A DNA stretch of 8,430 nt from Bacillota bacterium (GCA_009787135.1 WRGP01000167.1:1-8430); one strand, 5' to 3'; shown: positions 1 to 6,300, numbered from the stretch's first letter. A program made the numbers and translations. Notes: generated by a model not told the origin, from the sequence alone.

Positions 1-26
1 CCGGCGATACGGGAAGAACGGCAGGA

Positions 27-1196
27 TCAGCTGATGATATTGTCCAGCACCCTTAGCTCCACATTGAAGGTGAGAAATTCTCCCTCAGGGATATTTTCAT
101 AATCCTTCATGTTCCGCAGGTTGGGCACGCGGTACACCGTAATCTCAAGCACATCGCCCGCCTCATGCTGGCGCAGGATTTTTTGCAGTTCGTTGAAGTT
201 GCGCACGCGCTCGCCGCCGACCTGTGTGATGAGGTCATCCGCCTCAATGCCCGCGTCCCGCGCGGGGGAGTTTTCTTCCATATCATATACCCAAACGCTG
301 GCGGGCAGAAAATCCTTGGTCGGCTCGTCAGAGGGGCTGGCTATATCGCGCACCGTCACGCCAAGCCTTGGGTATACGACTTTCCCGTATTGGATCAGGT
401 CGTCGGCGATCCTGGTGACCGTGTTAATCGGCACCGCGAAGCCGAAGCCTTCAATGGCGCCGCCGCCGGGCGTGTAGCCGGACATCTTCATGGAGGTAAT
501 GCCCACCAATTCGCCGCGGATATTGAACAGGCCGCCGCCGCTGTTGCCGCTGTTCACCTGCGCGTTTGTCTGAATCATGGTCGTGCCCGAGGATACGTCG
601 CGGTTTAGGCCGCTGATGACACCCACCGTTAAGGTGTTGATAAACTGCTCGCCCAGAGGATTGCCAATGACCAGCGCCCAGTCGCCGACGGACAGCGCGT
701 CGGAATTGCCTAAGGCGGCGGCGGGCGCGGGAAGCCCTTCGGCCTTCAGCACCGCGATGTCGGAAGTTTCGTCTCCCGCCAACAGCTCAGCGGGATAGCG
801 CTCGCCATGATATACGATGCTGATGCCCTCCGCGGCCCTGGCGGTGTTGCTGGCGATCACATGATAGTTTGTCACCACATGCCCGGCGGAAAGGACGACG
901 CCTGAGGCCGAAAATGAGGTGTTGGATGAAATGCGGCCGTTGCGCGCGAAAATTTCCTTGGTCAATTCAATGCCCACGACGGATTCATTGGCGCTTTGGT
1001 ATACGGCCTTAAACGGGCTGTCCAGATCACCCGCGCCAGACCCCTGCAGGGTCAAAGCGGTCAAGTTCTCCGCGTTGGCAGCCGCCCCGTTGTTTGCGCT
1101 CGCGCCCATGACAATGCCGGCAATCATGCAAAGCAAAGCAATGGATAAAGCAAGCGCGGTACCTTTCGTTCCTGATGTCATGGAATGCTTGTTCAT
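27..1196 (-). CDS. htrA: HtrA/DegP-like trypsin-like serine protease with PDZ domain
   Basis: Membrane-anchored quality-control protease of the S1C (HtrA/DegP) family, 389 aa, expected to act on misfolded proteins at the outer face of the membrane. Residues 11-33 form one hydrophobic segment (signal anchor), followed by a low-complexity Ala/Asn/Gly linker. The protease domain covers about 65-270, with catalytic His112 (TNYHV), Asp146 (SDIAVLK) and Ser219 (GNSGGG). A single C-terminal PDZ domain covers about 275-385 (YPRLGV start, then SPARDAGIEADDLI). The ATG at 1196 is chosen over an upstream in-frame start because an AGGAGGG site (1203-1209) lies 6 bases before it and the 12 extra residues would cross the promoter. 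The usual GSG before the His motif reads ASG, a mild deviation. It is monocistronic as far as visible and diverges from the epimerase-like gene. Family assignment is firm; the substrate is unknown. Confidence 0.95.
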   Translation of the reverse strand: MNKHSMTSGTKGTALALSIALLCMIAGIVMGASANNGAAANAENLTALTLQGSGAGDLDSPFKAVYQSANESVVGIELTKEIFARNGRISSNTSFSASGVVLSAGHVVTNYHVIASNTARAAEGISIVYHGERYPAELLAGDETSDIAVLKAEGLPAPAAALGNSDALSVGDWALVIGNPLGEQFINTLTVGVISGLNRDVSSGTTMIQTNAQVNSGNSGGGLFNIRGELVGITSMKMSGYTPGGGAIEGFGFAVPINTVTRIADDLIQYGKVVYPRLGVTVRDIASPSDEPTKDFLPASVWVYDMEENSPARDAGIEADDLITQVGGERVRNFNELQKILRQHEAGDVLEITVYRVPNLRNMKDYENIPEGEFLTFNVELRVLDNIIS

Positions 1197-1222
1197 TTTG
1201 ATCCCTCCTTTGGTTTGAGCGT

Positions 1223-1231
1223 AGCATACCA
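1223..1231 (-). promoter_or_regulatory. Extended -10 promoter of htrA
   Basis: On the minus strand this reads TGG-TATGCT, an extended -10 element (TGn plus a hexamer matching 4 of 6 of TATAAT), 26 bases before the htrA start codon. No convincing -35 hexamer lies at 17 bases, which fits an extended -10 or activator-dependent promoter. Confidence 0.45.
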
Positions 1232-1253
1232 CCTGTTTTTGTACAGGGTATGA

Positions 1254-1286
1254 ATGATTCTTAAATGATTCTTAAAATGGTTTTAA
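1254..1286 (-). repeat. Three 11-base-phased direct repeats upstream of htrA (candidate response-regulator box)
   Basis: Two perfect tandem copies of ATGATTCTTAA (1254-1264 and 1265-1275, plus strand) are followed by a degenerate third ending in TTAA. The TTAA cores start at 1261, 1272 and 1283, exactly one helical turn apart. The array ends just upstream of where the -35 region of the htrA promoter would sit (about 1246-1251). OmpR/PhoB-family response regulators typically bind direct repeats of this spacing next to the -35; the identity of the regulator is inference. Confidence 0.5.
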
Positions 1287-1344
1287 GATATAGTTTTTCG
1301 GGCAGGCTTTTCTTTCTTTTGCATTTCAGCGCGAGATTTGATAG

Positions 1345-1350
1345 TATAGT
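1345..1350 (+). promoter_or_regulatory. Possible -10 box of the epimerase-like gene
   Basis: TATAGT matches 5 of 6 positions of the -10 consensus and lies 29 bases before the ATG at 1380, a suitable distance. No good -35 hexamer is found 16-18 bases upstream, so this is tentative. Confidence 0.25.
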
Positions 1351-1379
1351 ATTCAAAATACGAAAGCGAGGCAAACCGC

Positions 1380-2237
1380 ATGGACATTGTCACCCTGCAA
1401 AACAGCTTTCTCACAGTACAAATCGCGGCCATGGGCGCGGAGATTTTGAGTGTGCGCGACGCTTTGGGGTTCGAACGCATCTGGCAGGGACATCCGGATT
1501 TTTGGAGCAAGCACGCGCCCATATTATTCCCCGTTGCGGGCGTGCTGAAAGAGAACGCCTATAGGCTGGAAGGGAAGCGCTATGCGCTCTCCAGGCATGG
1601 ATTTGCCCGCGAGCGGTTGTTCACTGTCGAGCAATGTGACGATGCCGGAGTGACCTTTCTGCTGGCTGGCCCCAGCGCGGCACACGAAGGATTTCCTTTC
1701 GAATACACTTTGCGCGCACGTTATATCCTCTCGGGGAATACGCTTACCGCGCGGACCGTTGTGGAGAACTTGGATAAAAAGCCGCTTTGGTACAGCGCGG
1801 GCAGCCATGAGGCATATGCGTGCCCCGGCGGCGTAGGCCAGTGTGAGATTGTGTTTGATCAGATGGAATCGCTTGCCCACAGCCGGCTGCGCGATGGCCT
1901 GCTCACGGGGGAAACCGTGCCTGTCGAAATGGACGGACGTACTCTCCGCCTCCAGGATGCCCATTTTGCCAACGATACTTTGGTTCTGGCATCGCTCAAA
2001 TCCCGCAGCGTTACGCTGCGGAGCCGGCCGCATCCGCGCCGCGTCCGCATTGATTTTCCCGATTTTGACTATCTGCTGCTATGGACCAATATCGGCGCGG
2101 AGTTCCTTTGCGTTGAGCCATGGCATAACCTGTCGGACCGGATCGATACCGATCAGGAGCTCACGCGAAAGCCCGGCATGATCCGGGTGAATCCAGGCGC
2201 TTCCAGCACGCTGACGCACGCGCTGACGTTCGAATGA
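1380..2237 (+). CDS. Aldose 1-epimerase family protein (LacX-like)
   Basis: Galactose mutarotase-like protein, 285 aa, of the aldose 1-epimerase superfamily and closest in pattern to the LacX-type branch; expected in the cytoplasm, interconverting alpha and beta anomers of a sugar. Motifs seen: LFPVAG near 49-54, HGFAR at 73-77 (candidate catalytic His73), GSHEAYACP around 141-149 (candidate His143) and CVEPWHNLSD at 244-253 (candidate catalytic Glu246). Family members usually have GGHPAF where this has GSHEAY, so substrate preference may differ. The ATG at 1380 is preceded by GCGAGG at 1366-1371. The gene diverges from htrA across a 183-base region and stands alone. Galactose is plausible because galE is nearby, but that is inference; LacX-type proteins often have unproven substrates. 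Confidence 0.85.
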   Translation: MDIVTLQNSFLTVQIAAMGAEILSVRDALGFERIWQGHPDFWSKHAPILFPVAGVLKENAYRLEGKRYALSRHGFARERLFTVEQCDDAGVTFLLAGPSAAHEGFPFEYTLRARYILSGNTLTARTVVENLDKKPLWYSAGSHEAYACPGGVGQCEIVFDQMESLAHSRLRDGLLTGETVPVEMDGRTLRLQDAHFANDTLVLASLKSRSVTLRSRPHPRRVRIDFPDFDYLLLWTNIGAEFLCVEPWHNLSDRIDTDQELTRKPGMIRVNPGASSTLTHALTFE

Positions 2238-2254
2238 CCTCTATGATAAAGAGG
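2238..2254 (+). terminator. Weak hairpin directly after the epimerase-like gene
   Basis: CCTCT and AGAGG can pair around a 7-base loop immediately after the stop codon. No T-run follows, so it is a poor intrinsic terminator at best. Confidence 0.15.
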
Positions 2255-2328
2255 GATCCAGAAGAGGCATGTTGCATTCACCGCGGTCGCGGCCGTCATC
2301 ATAGCCGCCGTGATTGCCTTTGCTTAGT
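2253..2328 (+). pseudogene. Orphan hydrophobic reading frame without a start codon
   Basis: The frame reads a short basic stretch (RGIQKRHV) then a 17-residue hydrophobic run (AFTAVAAVIIAAVIAFA) ending at TAG. Upstream it is closed by TAA at 2247 and contains no ATG, GTG or TTG before the hydrophobic part, although AAAGAGGG precedes it and an ATG with a GAAGAGG site exists one frame off at 2269. It could be the remnant of a tiny membrane peptide or chance GC-rich sequence. Confidence 0.15.
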
Positions 2329-2330
2329 TC

Positions 2331-2344
2331 ACGCCTTGGGGCGT
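2331..2344. terminator. Small GC-rich hairpin between convergent genes
   Basis: ACGCC and GGCGT pair around TTGG, 7 bases past the lysM stop codon and between the converging epimerase-like and LysM genes. The plus-strand side continues ATCAATTTTA, an imperfect T-tract; the minus-strand side has none. A weak terminator for plus-strand transcription is possible. Confidence 0.25.
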
Positions 2345-2351
2345 ATCAATT

Positions 2352-2672
2352 TTAGAACGGGGTCACTGCCGCCGGAATGACCAACTGCTGTCCGACACAT
2401 AGGATAGGGCTGACCAAGTTGTTCATATACATGATGTTCTCTACGCTTACGCCGAACTTTTGCGCAATACTCCACAGGCTGTCTCCGCGCTGCACGGTGT
2501 AGATTGTATTGGCCGGCGGCTGCGGGGCTGCCGGCGGGATTTGAAGGATCATGCCGGGATAAATGGGGGTATAATCCGACAAATGGTTATAATCCATCAA
2601 TTCTTGCAGGGTGATGCCGAACTTCCGCGCGATATCATACAGCGTTTCATAGGGGGAGATTTGATAGGTCAT
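2352..2672 (-). CDS. Small protein of two LysM domains, no signal peptide
   Basis: A 106-aa protein made almost wholly of two LysM domains, which bind N-acetylglucosamine-containing glycans such as peptidoglycan. Domain 1 spans about 2-46 (YQISPYETLYDIARKFG, ending PGMILQIP); domain 2 about 57-101 (IYTVQRGDSLWSIAQKFG, ending VGQQLVIP), joined by a Pro/Ala-rich linker. Domain 2 has the classical RGDSLW motif, while domain 1 has PYETLY and lacks the GD pair. There is no N-terminal hydrophobic segment, so it is either cytoplasmic, released into a developing spore coat or exported by another route; spore coat or cortex association is a guess from similar proteins in spore formers. The ATG at 2672 is supported by AGGAGGG (2679-2685) 6 bases away. 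Domain assignment is firm, role is not. Confidence 0.85.
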   Translation of the reverse strand: MTYQISPYETLYDIARKFGITLQELMDYNHLSDYTPIYPGMILQIPPAAPQPPANTIYTVQRGDSLWSIAQKFGVSVENIMYMNNLVSPILCVGQQLVIPAAVTPF

Positions 2673-2694
2673 TCGAAACCCTCCTCTGCGGAAT

Positions 2695-2724
2695 ACTATG
2701 CTTCACGCATTTGGAGGGTGACAA
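2695..2724 (-). promoter_or_regulatory. Candidate promoter of the LysM gene
   Basis: On the minus strand TTGTCA (2719-2724, 5 of 6 of the -35 consensus) is separated by 18 bases from CATAGT (2695-2700, 4 of 6 of the -10). The -10 lies 22 bases before the start codon at 2672. Confidence 0.4.
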
Positions 2725-2750
2725 TGGCAAAGAAGAGAGACGAAGCGTGA
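2724..2750 (+). other. Eight-codon micro-ORF with a strong ribosome site
   Basis: GGAGGG (2713-2718) is followed 5 bases later by ATG and a reading MAKKRDEA, then TGA. The same frame stays open for 19 more codons (GFTQAKRIKTSEVHIATQV) to TAG at 2808. It looks like the 5' end of a broken small gene, but it also overlaps the candidate -35 box of the LysM gene on the other strand, so chance is possible. Confidence 0.2.
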
Positions 2751-2788
2751 GGCTTTACCCAGGCTAAGCGTATCAAGACAAGCGAAGT

Positions 2789-3034
2789 TCACATTGCTAC
2801 ACAAGTATAGAATTTATCATGCACAATGCGAATGGAGCCATGGCAAAGGGAACAAGCTGAATTTACTGCAATCATACGCATTGGAATGGCTGTAACAGCC
2901 CCGGAATCCGTCGTCATCATAGTGGTCACACCGGCCATAAAGAATACTGGAATCATAGGAATAATCAAAATAATCCATATCCAATTCAAAACAATGCTGA
3001 TATTTCTATATATTTCATTTCTGCCATTGGGCAA
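2789..3034 (-). CDS. Doubtful small membrane protein downstream of malic enzyme
   Basis: An 81-aa frame starting at TTG 6 bases after the malic enzyme stop codon. It has a strongly hydrophobic segment at about 12-36 (rich in Ile, Trp, Leu, Phe) then MMTTDSG and a less hydrophobic, Cys-containing tail. AGGAG lies 10 bases and GAGG about 4 bases before the TTG, which is acceptable. The DNA is clearly AT-richer than the malic enzyme gene. I do not recognise a family. The tail ends abruptly and the opposite strand is also open and hydrophobic, so this may be a decayed gene or an artefact of AT-rich sequence. Confidence 0.3.
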   Translation of the reverse strand: MPNGRNEIYRNISIVLNWIWIILIIPMIPVFFMAGVTTMMTTDSGAVTAIPMRMIAVNSACSLCHGSIRIVHDKFYTCVAM

Positions 3035-3040
3035 GTTTCC

Positions 3041-4213
3041 TCATCTCCTCGCCACGCCGCTCTCCCGCGCGGCCCTGGCAACGGCCTTGGCCACCGCCGG
3101 GCCAACACGCCTGTCAATCGCGAGCGGGATAATATACTCAGGCGAGAGTGCGTCTTCCGCTACCAGCGCGGCGATCGCTTCCGCCGCGGCCAACTTCATC
3201 GCGCCGTTGATATCGCTGGCCCGCACGTCCAGCGCGCCGCGGAAAATGCCGGGGAAGGCCAGCACGTTGTTGATCTGGTTCGGGAAATCGCTGCGGCCCG
3301 TGCCCACCACGGCCGCGCCGCCTTGAAGGGCCTCCTCGGGAAAGATCTCCGGCACAGGGTTCGCCATGGCCAGCACGATGGCATCTTTTTTCATAGAAGC
3401 CACCATCTCGCGCGTCACAATGCCTGGCGCGGAGACGCCGATGAACACATCCGCCCCGGCCATCGCGTCCTGAAGCGAGCCGCGCAGCAAGCCCCGGTTC
3501 GTGACCTTTGCTATGTCCCGCTGCGCCTCGTTTAGCGCGTCCATGCCCTCGCAGAGGATGCCGCGCCGCCCCGCCAGCAGGAGGTCCGCCGCGCCCATAT
3601 CCATCAGCAGCTTGGCGACGGAGATGCCTGCCGCGCCCGCGCCGCTGATCACGATGCGGATGCCCCCGATGGTCTTTTTCACAATGCGCAGCGCATTCCT
3701 CAGTGCCGCGGCCGTCACCACGGCCGTGCCGTGCTGGTCGTCGTGGAAGATGGGGATGTCGCACACCTCTTTGAGCCTGCGCTCAATTTCAAAGCAGCGC
3801 GGCGCGGCGATATCCTCCAGGTTGATGCCGCCAAAGCTGCCGGAGAGCAGGTAGACCGTGCGCACGATTTCATCCACGTCTTTGGAGCGCACACATAAGG
3901 GAAAGGCGTCCACGCCGCCAAATTCCTTAAACAGGCAGCACTTGCCCTCCATGACGGGCATCCCGGCCTCCGGGCCGATATCGCCAAGGCCCAGCACCGC
4001 CGTACCGTCCGTCACCACGGCGACCAGGTTTCCGCGCCGCGTGAGCGTGAACGATTTGTCGTATTCCCTTTGAATGGCCAGGCACGGCTCCGCCACGCCG
4101 GGCGTGTATGCCACGGAAAGTTCCTCGCGCGTCGCCACGGGCACGCGGGAGATTATCTCAATCTTCCCCTGCCACTGCCCGTGCATGGCCAGCGCTTTTT
4201 CTTTGATGTCCAT
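3041..4213 (-). CDS. Malic enzyme (oxaloacetate-decarboxylating malate dehydrogenase)
   Basis: Cytoplasmic enzyme converting malate to pyruvate and CO2 with reduction of NAD(P), 390 aa, the normal length of the short bacterial form without a phosphotransacetylase domain. The N-terminal malic domain (about 10-165) shows YTPGVAEP with Tyr36, VMEGK with Lys91, NLEDIAAP with Glu132/Asp133 and FHDDQHGT with metal-site Asp158. The NAD(P)-binding domain (about 165-385) has the Rossmann loop GAGAAG at 191-196 and AMANPVPEI at 282-290. The ATG at 4213 has GGAGGT 9 bases upstream. Cofactor choice is not clear from the sequence; the loop after the second strand reads AGRRG, whose arginines could favour NADP, but this is inference. 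The gene has its own promoter after galE and is probably transcribed alone or with the doubtful small ORF behind it. Confidence 0.95.
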   Translation of the reverse strand: MDIKEKALAMHGQWQGKIEIISRVPVATREELSVAYTPGVAEPCLAIQREYDKSFTLTRRGNLVAVVTDGTAVLGLGDIGPEAGMPVMEGKCCLFKEFGGVDAFPLCVRSKDVDEIVRTVYLLSGSFGGINLEDIAAPRCFEIERRLKEVCDIPIFHDDQHGTAVVTAAALRNALRIVKKTIGGIRIVISGAGAAGISVAKLLMDMGAADLLLAGRRGILCEGMDALNEAQRDIAKVTNRGLLRGSLQDAMAGADVFIGVSAPGIVTREMVASMKKDAIVLAMANPVPEIFPEEALQGGAAVVGTGRSDFPNQINNVLAFPGIFRGALDVRASDINGAMKLAAAEAIAALVAEDALSPEYIIPLAIDRRVGPAVAKAVARAARESGVARR

Positions 4214-4228
4214 ATTGGTTACACCTCC

Positions 4229-4243
4229 GCGCTATCATAGCGC
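4229..4243 (-). promoter_or_regulatory. 15-base perfect palindrome over the malic enzyme -10 box
   Basis: GCGCTAT-C-ATAGCGC has 7-base perfect arms. It contains the -10 hexamer and ends directly against the ribosome site (GGAGGT, 4223-4228). A repressor bound here would block both polymerase and, as RNA, the hairpin could shield the ribosome site. Confidence 0.45.
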
Positions 4244-4262
4244 ATTCTTTCGCGTAGCGCAA
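4234..4262 (-). promoter_or_regulatory. Candidate promoter of malic enzyme
   Basis: On the minus strand TTGCGC (4257-4262, 3 of 6 of -35) is followed after exactly 17 bases by TATGAT (4234-4239, 5 of 6 of -10). It lies in the 55-base gap after the galE stop codon. Confidence 0.45.
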
Positions 4263-4268
4263 GGGATA

Positions 4269-5282
4269 TCAATACCGCTCCTTGGCGAACCGCCAGCCAT
4301 CGGCGCACATCTCCTCCAGCGTGCGCCTGGCCTCAAACCCGTACAAGCGGCGCGCCTTTTCGGTATCCGCATAGCAAGTTCCAATATCGCCGGGCCTGCG
4401 GCCGGTGACGGTATAGGGGATCGCGTGGCCGCAGGCTTTCTCAAATGCGCGAATGATCGAAAGCACGCTGGTGCCGTGGCCCGTGCCCAAATTCACCGCC
4501 TCCACGCCGCGATTTCGCATGACATACTCCAGCGCGGCAATATGCCCGCCCGCCAGATCCATCACATGAATATAATCGCGCACGCCAGTGCCGTCGGGCG
4601 TGTCGTAATCGTCGCCATAGACGGGCAGGGCGGGAAGCTTGCCGGCCGCCACCTTTGCCACGTAGGGCAGAAGGTTGTTGGGGATGCCGTTGGGATCCTC
4701 CCCAATGAGGCCGCTTGGGTGCGCGCCAATGGGGTTGAAATATCGTAGGAGGCTGATGGACCAGCCGGGATCCGCCTGCGCGAGGTCCATAAGCATGCGC
4801 TCAATCACGAGCTTTGTATAGCCGTACGGGTTGGTGGCGGAGACCGGATACTCCTCGCGCAGCGGCATGGGGTTGCTCATGCCGTATACGGTGGCGGAGG
4901 AGGAGAATACGATTCGTTTGACGCCATGGCTTTGCATCGTCTCAAAGAGGACCAGGGAGCCGGTCAGGTTGTTATCGTAGTACGCAAGGGGTTTTTGGGT
5001 GGATTCCCCGACCGCTTTCAGCCCCGCGAAATGGATGACCGCATCAATCGCGTAGGTGTCAAAGAGCGCGTTCATCTTGCCAGGGTCGCGTATATCCCCC
5101 TCAATAAAGATGAAATCCCGCCCGGCAATGGCGCGGACCTTTTCGAGCATATCCGGCTTGGAATTGCTGAAGTTGTCGATGATGATCAACTGATCCACGC
5201 TTAGGCCGTGGCTTTCGCTGAGCAGTTCCACACAGGTGTGGCTGCCGATATAACCCGCGCCCCCGGTTACCAATATATTCAT
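4269..5282 (-). CDS. galE: UDP-glucose 4-epimerase
   Basis: Interconverts UDP-galactose and UDP-glucose in the Leloir pathway and supplies UDP-galactose for surface glycans; cytoplasmic, NAD-dependent short-chain dehydrogenase/reductase. It is 337 aa, the usual GalE length. Visible motifs: NAD-binding GGAGYIG at 7-13, HFAGLKAVGES at 84-94, FSSSATVYG at 126-134 (Ser129) and the catalytic Tyr153-x3-Lys157 pair (NPYGYTK). RYFNPIGAHPSG at 180-191 and DYIHVMDLAGGH at 236-247 are typical of GalE. The frame is open upstream for about 100 codons, but the ATG at 5282 starts at the conserved MNILVTGGAGYIG and has AAAGGAG 8-14 bases before it. It diverges from the AraC regulator. Whether it serves galactose use or polysaccharide synthesis is undecided, as no galK or galT is in the window. 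Confidence 0.97.
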   Translation of the reverse strand: MNILVTGGAGYIGSHTCVELLSESHGLSVDQLIIIDNFSNSKPDMLEKVRAIAGRDFIFIEGDIRDPGKMNALFDTYAIDAVIHFAGLKAVGESTQKPLAYYDNNLTGSLVLFETMQSHGVKRIVFSSSATVYGMSNPMPLREEYPVSATNPYGYTKLVIERMLMDLAQADPGWSISLLRYFNPIGAHPSGLIGEDPNGIPNNLLPYVAKVAAGKLPALPVYGDDYDTPDGTGVRDYIHVMDLAGGHIAALEYVMRNRGVEAVNLGTGHGTSVLSIIRAFEKACGHAIPYTVTGRRPGDIGTCYADTEKARRLYGFEARRTLEEMCADGWRFAKERY

Positions 5283-5335
5283 AGTTGCCTCTCCTTTTCG
5301 CTTGCGTCGGTGTCTTTTACGGTATCCCTGCTTTG

Positions 5336-5364
5336 AGTATACCGCGTTTGCTATAAAGTAGCAA
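5336..5364 (-). promoter_or_regulatory. Candidate galE promoter
   Basis: On the minus strand TTGCTA (5359-5364, 4 of 6 of -35) is separated by exactly 17 bases from TATACT (5336-5341, 5 of 6 of -10), 53 bases before the galE start codon. Confidence 0.6.
5348..5364. promoter_or_regulatory. Inverted repeat over the galE -35 box (candidate operator)
   Basis: TTGCTA (5348-5353) and TAGCAA (5359-5364) are perfect inverted arms around TAAAG. One arm is itself the galE -35 hexamer and the rest fills the spacer, a position suited to a repressor. The binding protein is unknown; the divergent AraC regulator usually would prefer direct repeats. Confidence 0.35.
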
Positions 5365-5396
5365 CAAGGTATTGACGTTGATTGCATGGAGAAATG

Positions 5397-5425
5397 TTGT
5401 GAAAGAAAAAATTCCGTAGTATACT
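5397..5425 (+). promoter_or_regulatory. Candidate promoter of the AraC regulator
   Basis: TTGTGA (5397-5402, 4 of 6 of -35) and TATACT (5420-5425, 5 of 6 of -10) are exactly 17 bases apart. The predicted start near 5432 would fall in the ribosome site GGGAGG (5431-5436), giving a very short leader of about 13 bases. Confidence 0.5.
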
Positions 5426-5444
5426 GGGCAGGGAGGCGGATCGT

Positions 5445-6281
5445 ATGCAAGCGGAGAGATACAATCATTCCTACCAGGCGCGCGAGTGGACGCTGACCTC
5501 GCTGACGGTGTACAATACGGGCCTGCAGCAGTGCGAGCCCGGGCATAGCTGGGGGCCGGGCGTGCGCGACCATTACCTGCTCCACTATGTGACGGCAGGC
5601 CGCGGCGTTTACACGGCGGAGGGAGAAACATATCGGCCCATGGCTGGAGATATGTTTCTGGCGCGGCCCGGCGAGACGATCACCTACGCCGCGGACGAAG
5701 AAGACCCGTGGTCATACTGCTGGGTGGGCTTTCACGGCCTGGACGCCGACGCCCTGCTCAAGCAAACGGATTTTTCGCTTCGGCGGCGGATGCTCGCGTT
5801 TGGCCACGATACGCCGGCCAAGCTTCTTACGGATATCTATCGGTCGGCCGGGGGCCAGCCGTGCGAGGTAGTGCGCATGACGGGCAAGCTGTACGTGTTC
5901 CTCGCCTGGCTCATGGAAAGCGCCAAGGCCGAGCCGCGCGAAAAGCACCAGGCCAGCCGCGAGCATGTACGGCTCGCCTGCGAGTATATCGCCAATAACT
6001 TTTCAAGGCCCATTTCCGTGGAGGATGTCGCCAGGTTCGTGGGCGTGTGCCGGAGCAGGCTGTACCGCGCGTTTGCGGAGAATATGAACACCTCGCCCAC
6101 GCAATACCTGGCCCGCTTTCGCATGCAGCAGGCCTGCCTGCTGCTCACCCAAACAGACCTGTCCGTCAAGGCGGTGGCGTTTTCCGTTGGGTTTGAGGAC
6201 CCGCTGTACTTTTCACGAAGGTTTCGGGAGGTTGTGGGATGTGTTCCGAGCAGATATGAGGGGCACGAAAGGGGACAGTAG
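5445..6281 (+). CDS. AraC-family transcriptional regulator
   Basis: DNA-binding regulator of 278 aa with the standard AraC layout. Residues about 15-100 are a cupin-like sensor domain (HYLLHYVTAGRGVY, then MAGDMFLARPGE), expected to bind a small molecule, often a sugar. Residues about 175-275 hold two helix-turn-helix units: first SVEDVARFVGVCRSRLYRAF (191-210), second at about 239-262, including VKAVAFSVGFEDPLYFSRRF, the AraC signature region. The ATG at 5445 has GGGAGG 8 bases upstream. It diverges from galE over 162 bases, which suggests control of galE or of sugar genes, but no effector can be read from the sequence. The last codons run into a GGGGAC-repeat and hairpin region. Confidence 0.92.
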   Translation: MQAERYNHSYQAREWTLTSLTVYNTGLQQCEPGHSWGPGVRDHYLLHYVTAGRGVYTAEGETYRPMAGDMFLARPGETITYAADEEDPWSYCWVGFHGLDADALLKQTDFSLRRRMLAFGHDTPAKLLTDIYRSAGGQPCEVVRMTGKLYVFLAWLMESAKAEPREKHQASREHVRLACEYIANNFSRPISVEDVARFVGVCRSRLYRAFAENMNTSPTQYLARFRMQQACLLLTQTDLSVKAVAFSVGFEDPLYFSRRFREVVGCVPSRYEGHERGQ

Positions 6282-6300
6282 GGGACGTCCCCCCTTTTTT
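6268..6300 (+). terminator. Intrinsic terminator of the AraC gene, overlapping its end
   Basis: AAAGGGG (6268-6274) can pair with CCCCTTT (6291-6297), and a self-complementary GGGGACGTCCCC lies at 6281-6292; both lead into a T6 run at 6295-6300. The stem begins inside the last codons of the gene. It reads as a rho-independent terminator, though several competing folds exist. Confidence 0.5.

Noticed and set aside
2724..2810. In-frame TGA in MAKKRDEA-GFTQ read as selenocysteine or recoded stop
   Set aside because: TGA ends several intact genes in this window (htrA, epimerase, malic enzyme, galE), no selenocysteine hairpin or redox motif is seen, and the extended frame is only 28 codons.
2826..3326. 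Plus-strand 166-aa hydrophobic frame
   Set aside because: It runs antisense into the malic enzyme gene, has no clear ribosome site, and its second half is a compositional shadow of that gene.
4074..4748. Plus-strand 224-aa frame across malic enzyme and galE
   Set aside because: It is antisense to two well-supported genes with clear catalytic motifs; long opposite frames are common in GC-rich DNA.
5283..5585. N-terminal extension of galE by about 100 codons
   Set aside because: The frame is open, but GalE proteins start at the Rossmann strand (MNILVTGG), a good ribosome site precedes that ATG, and the extension overlaps the divergent promoters and AraC gene.
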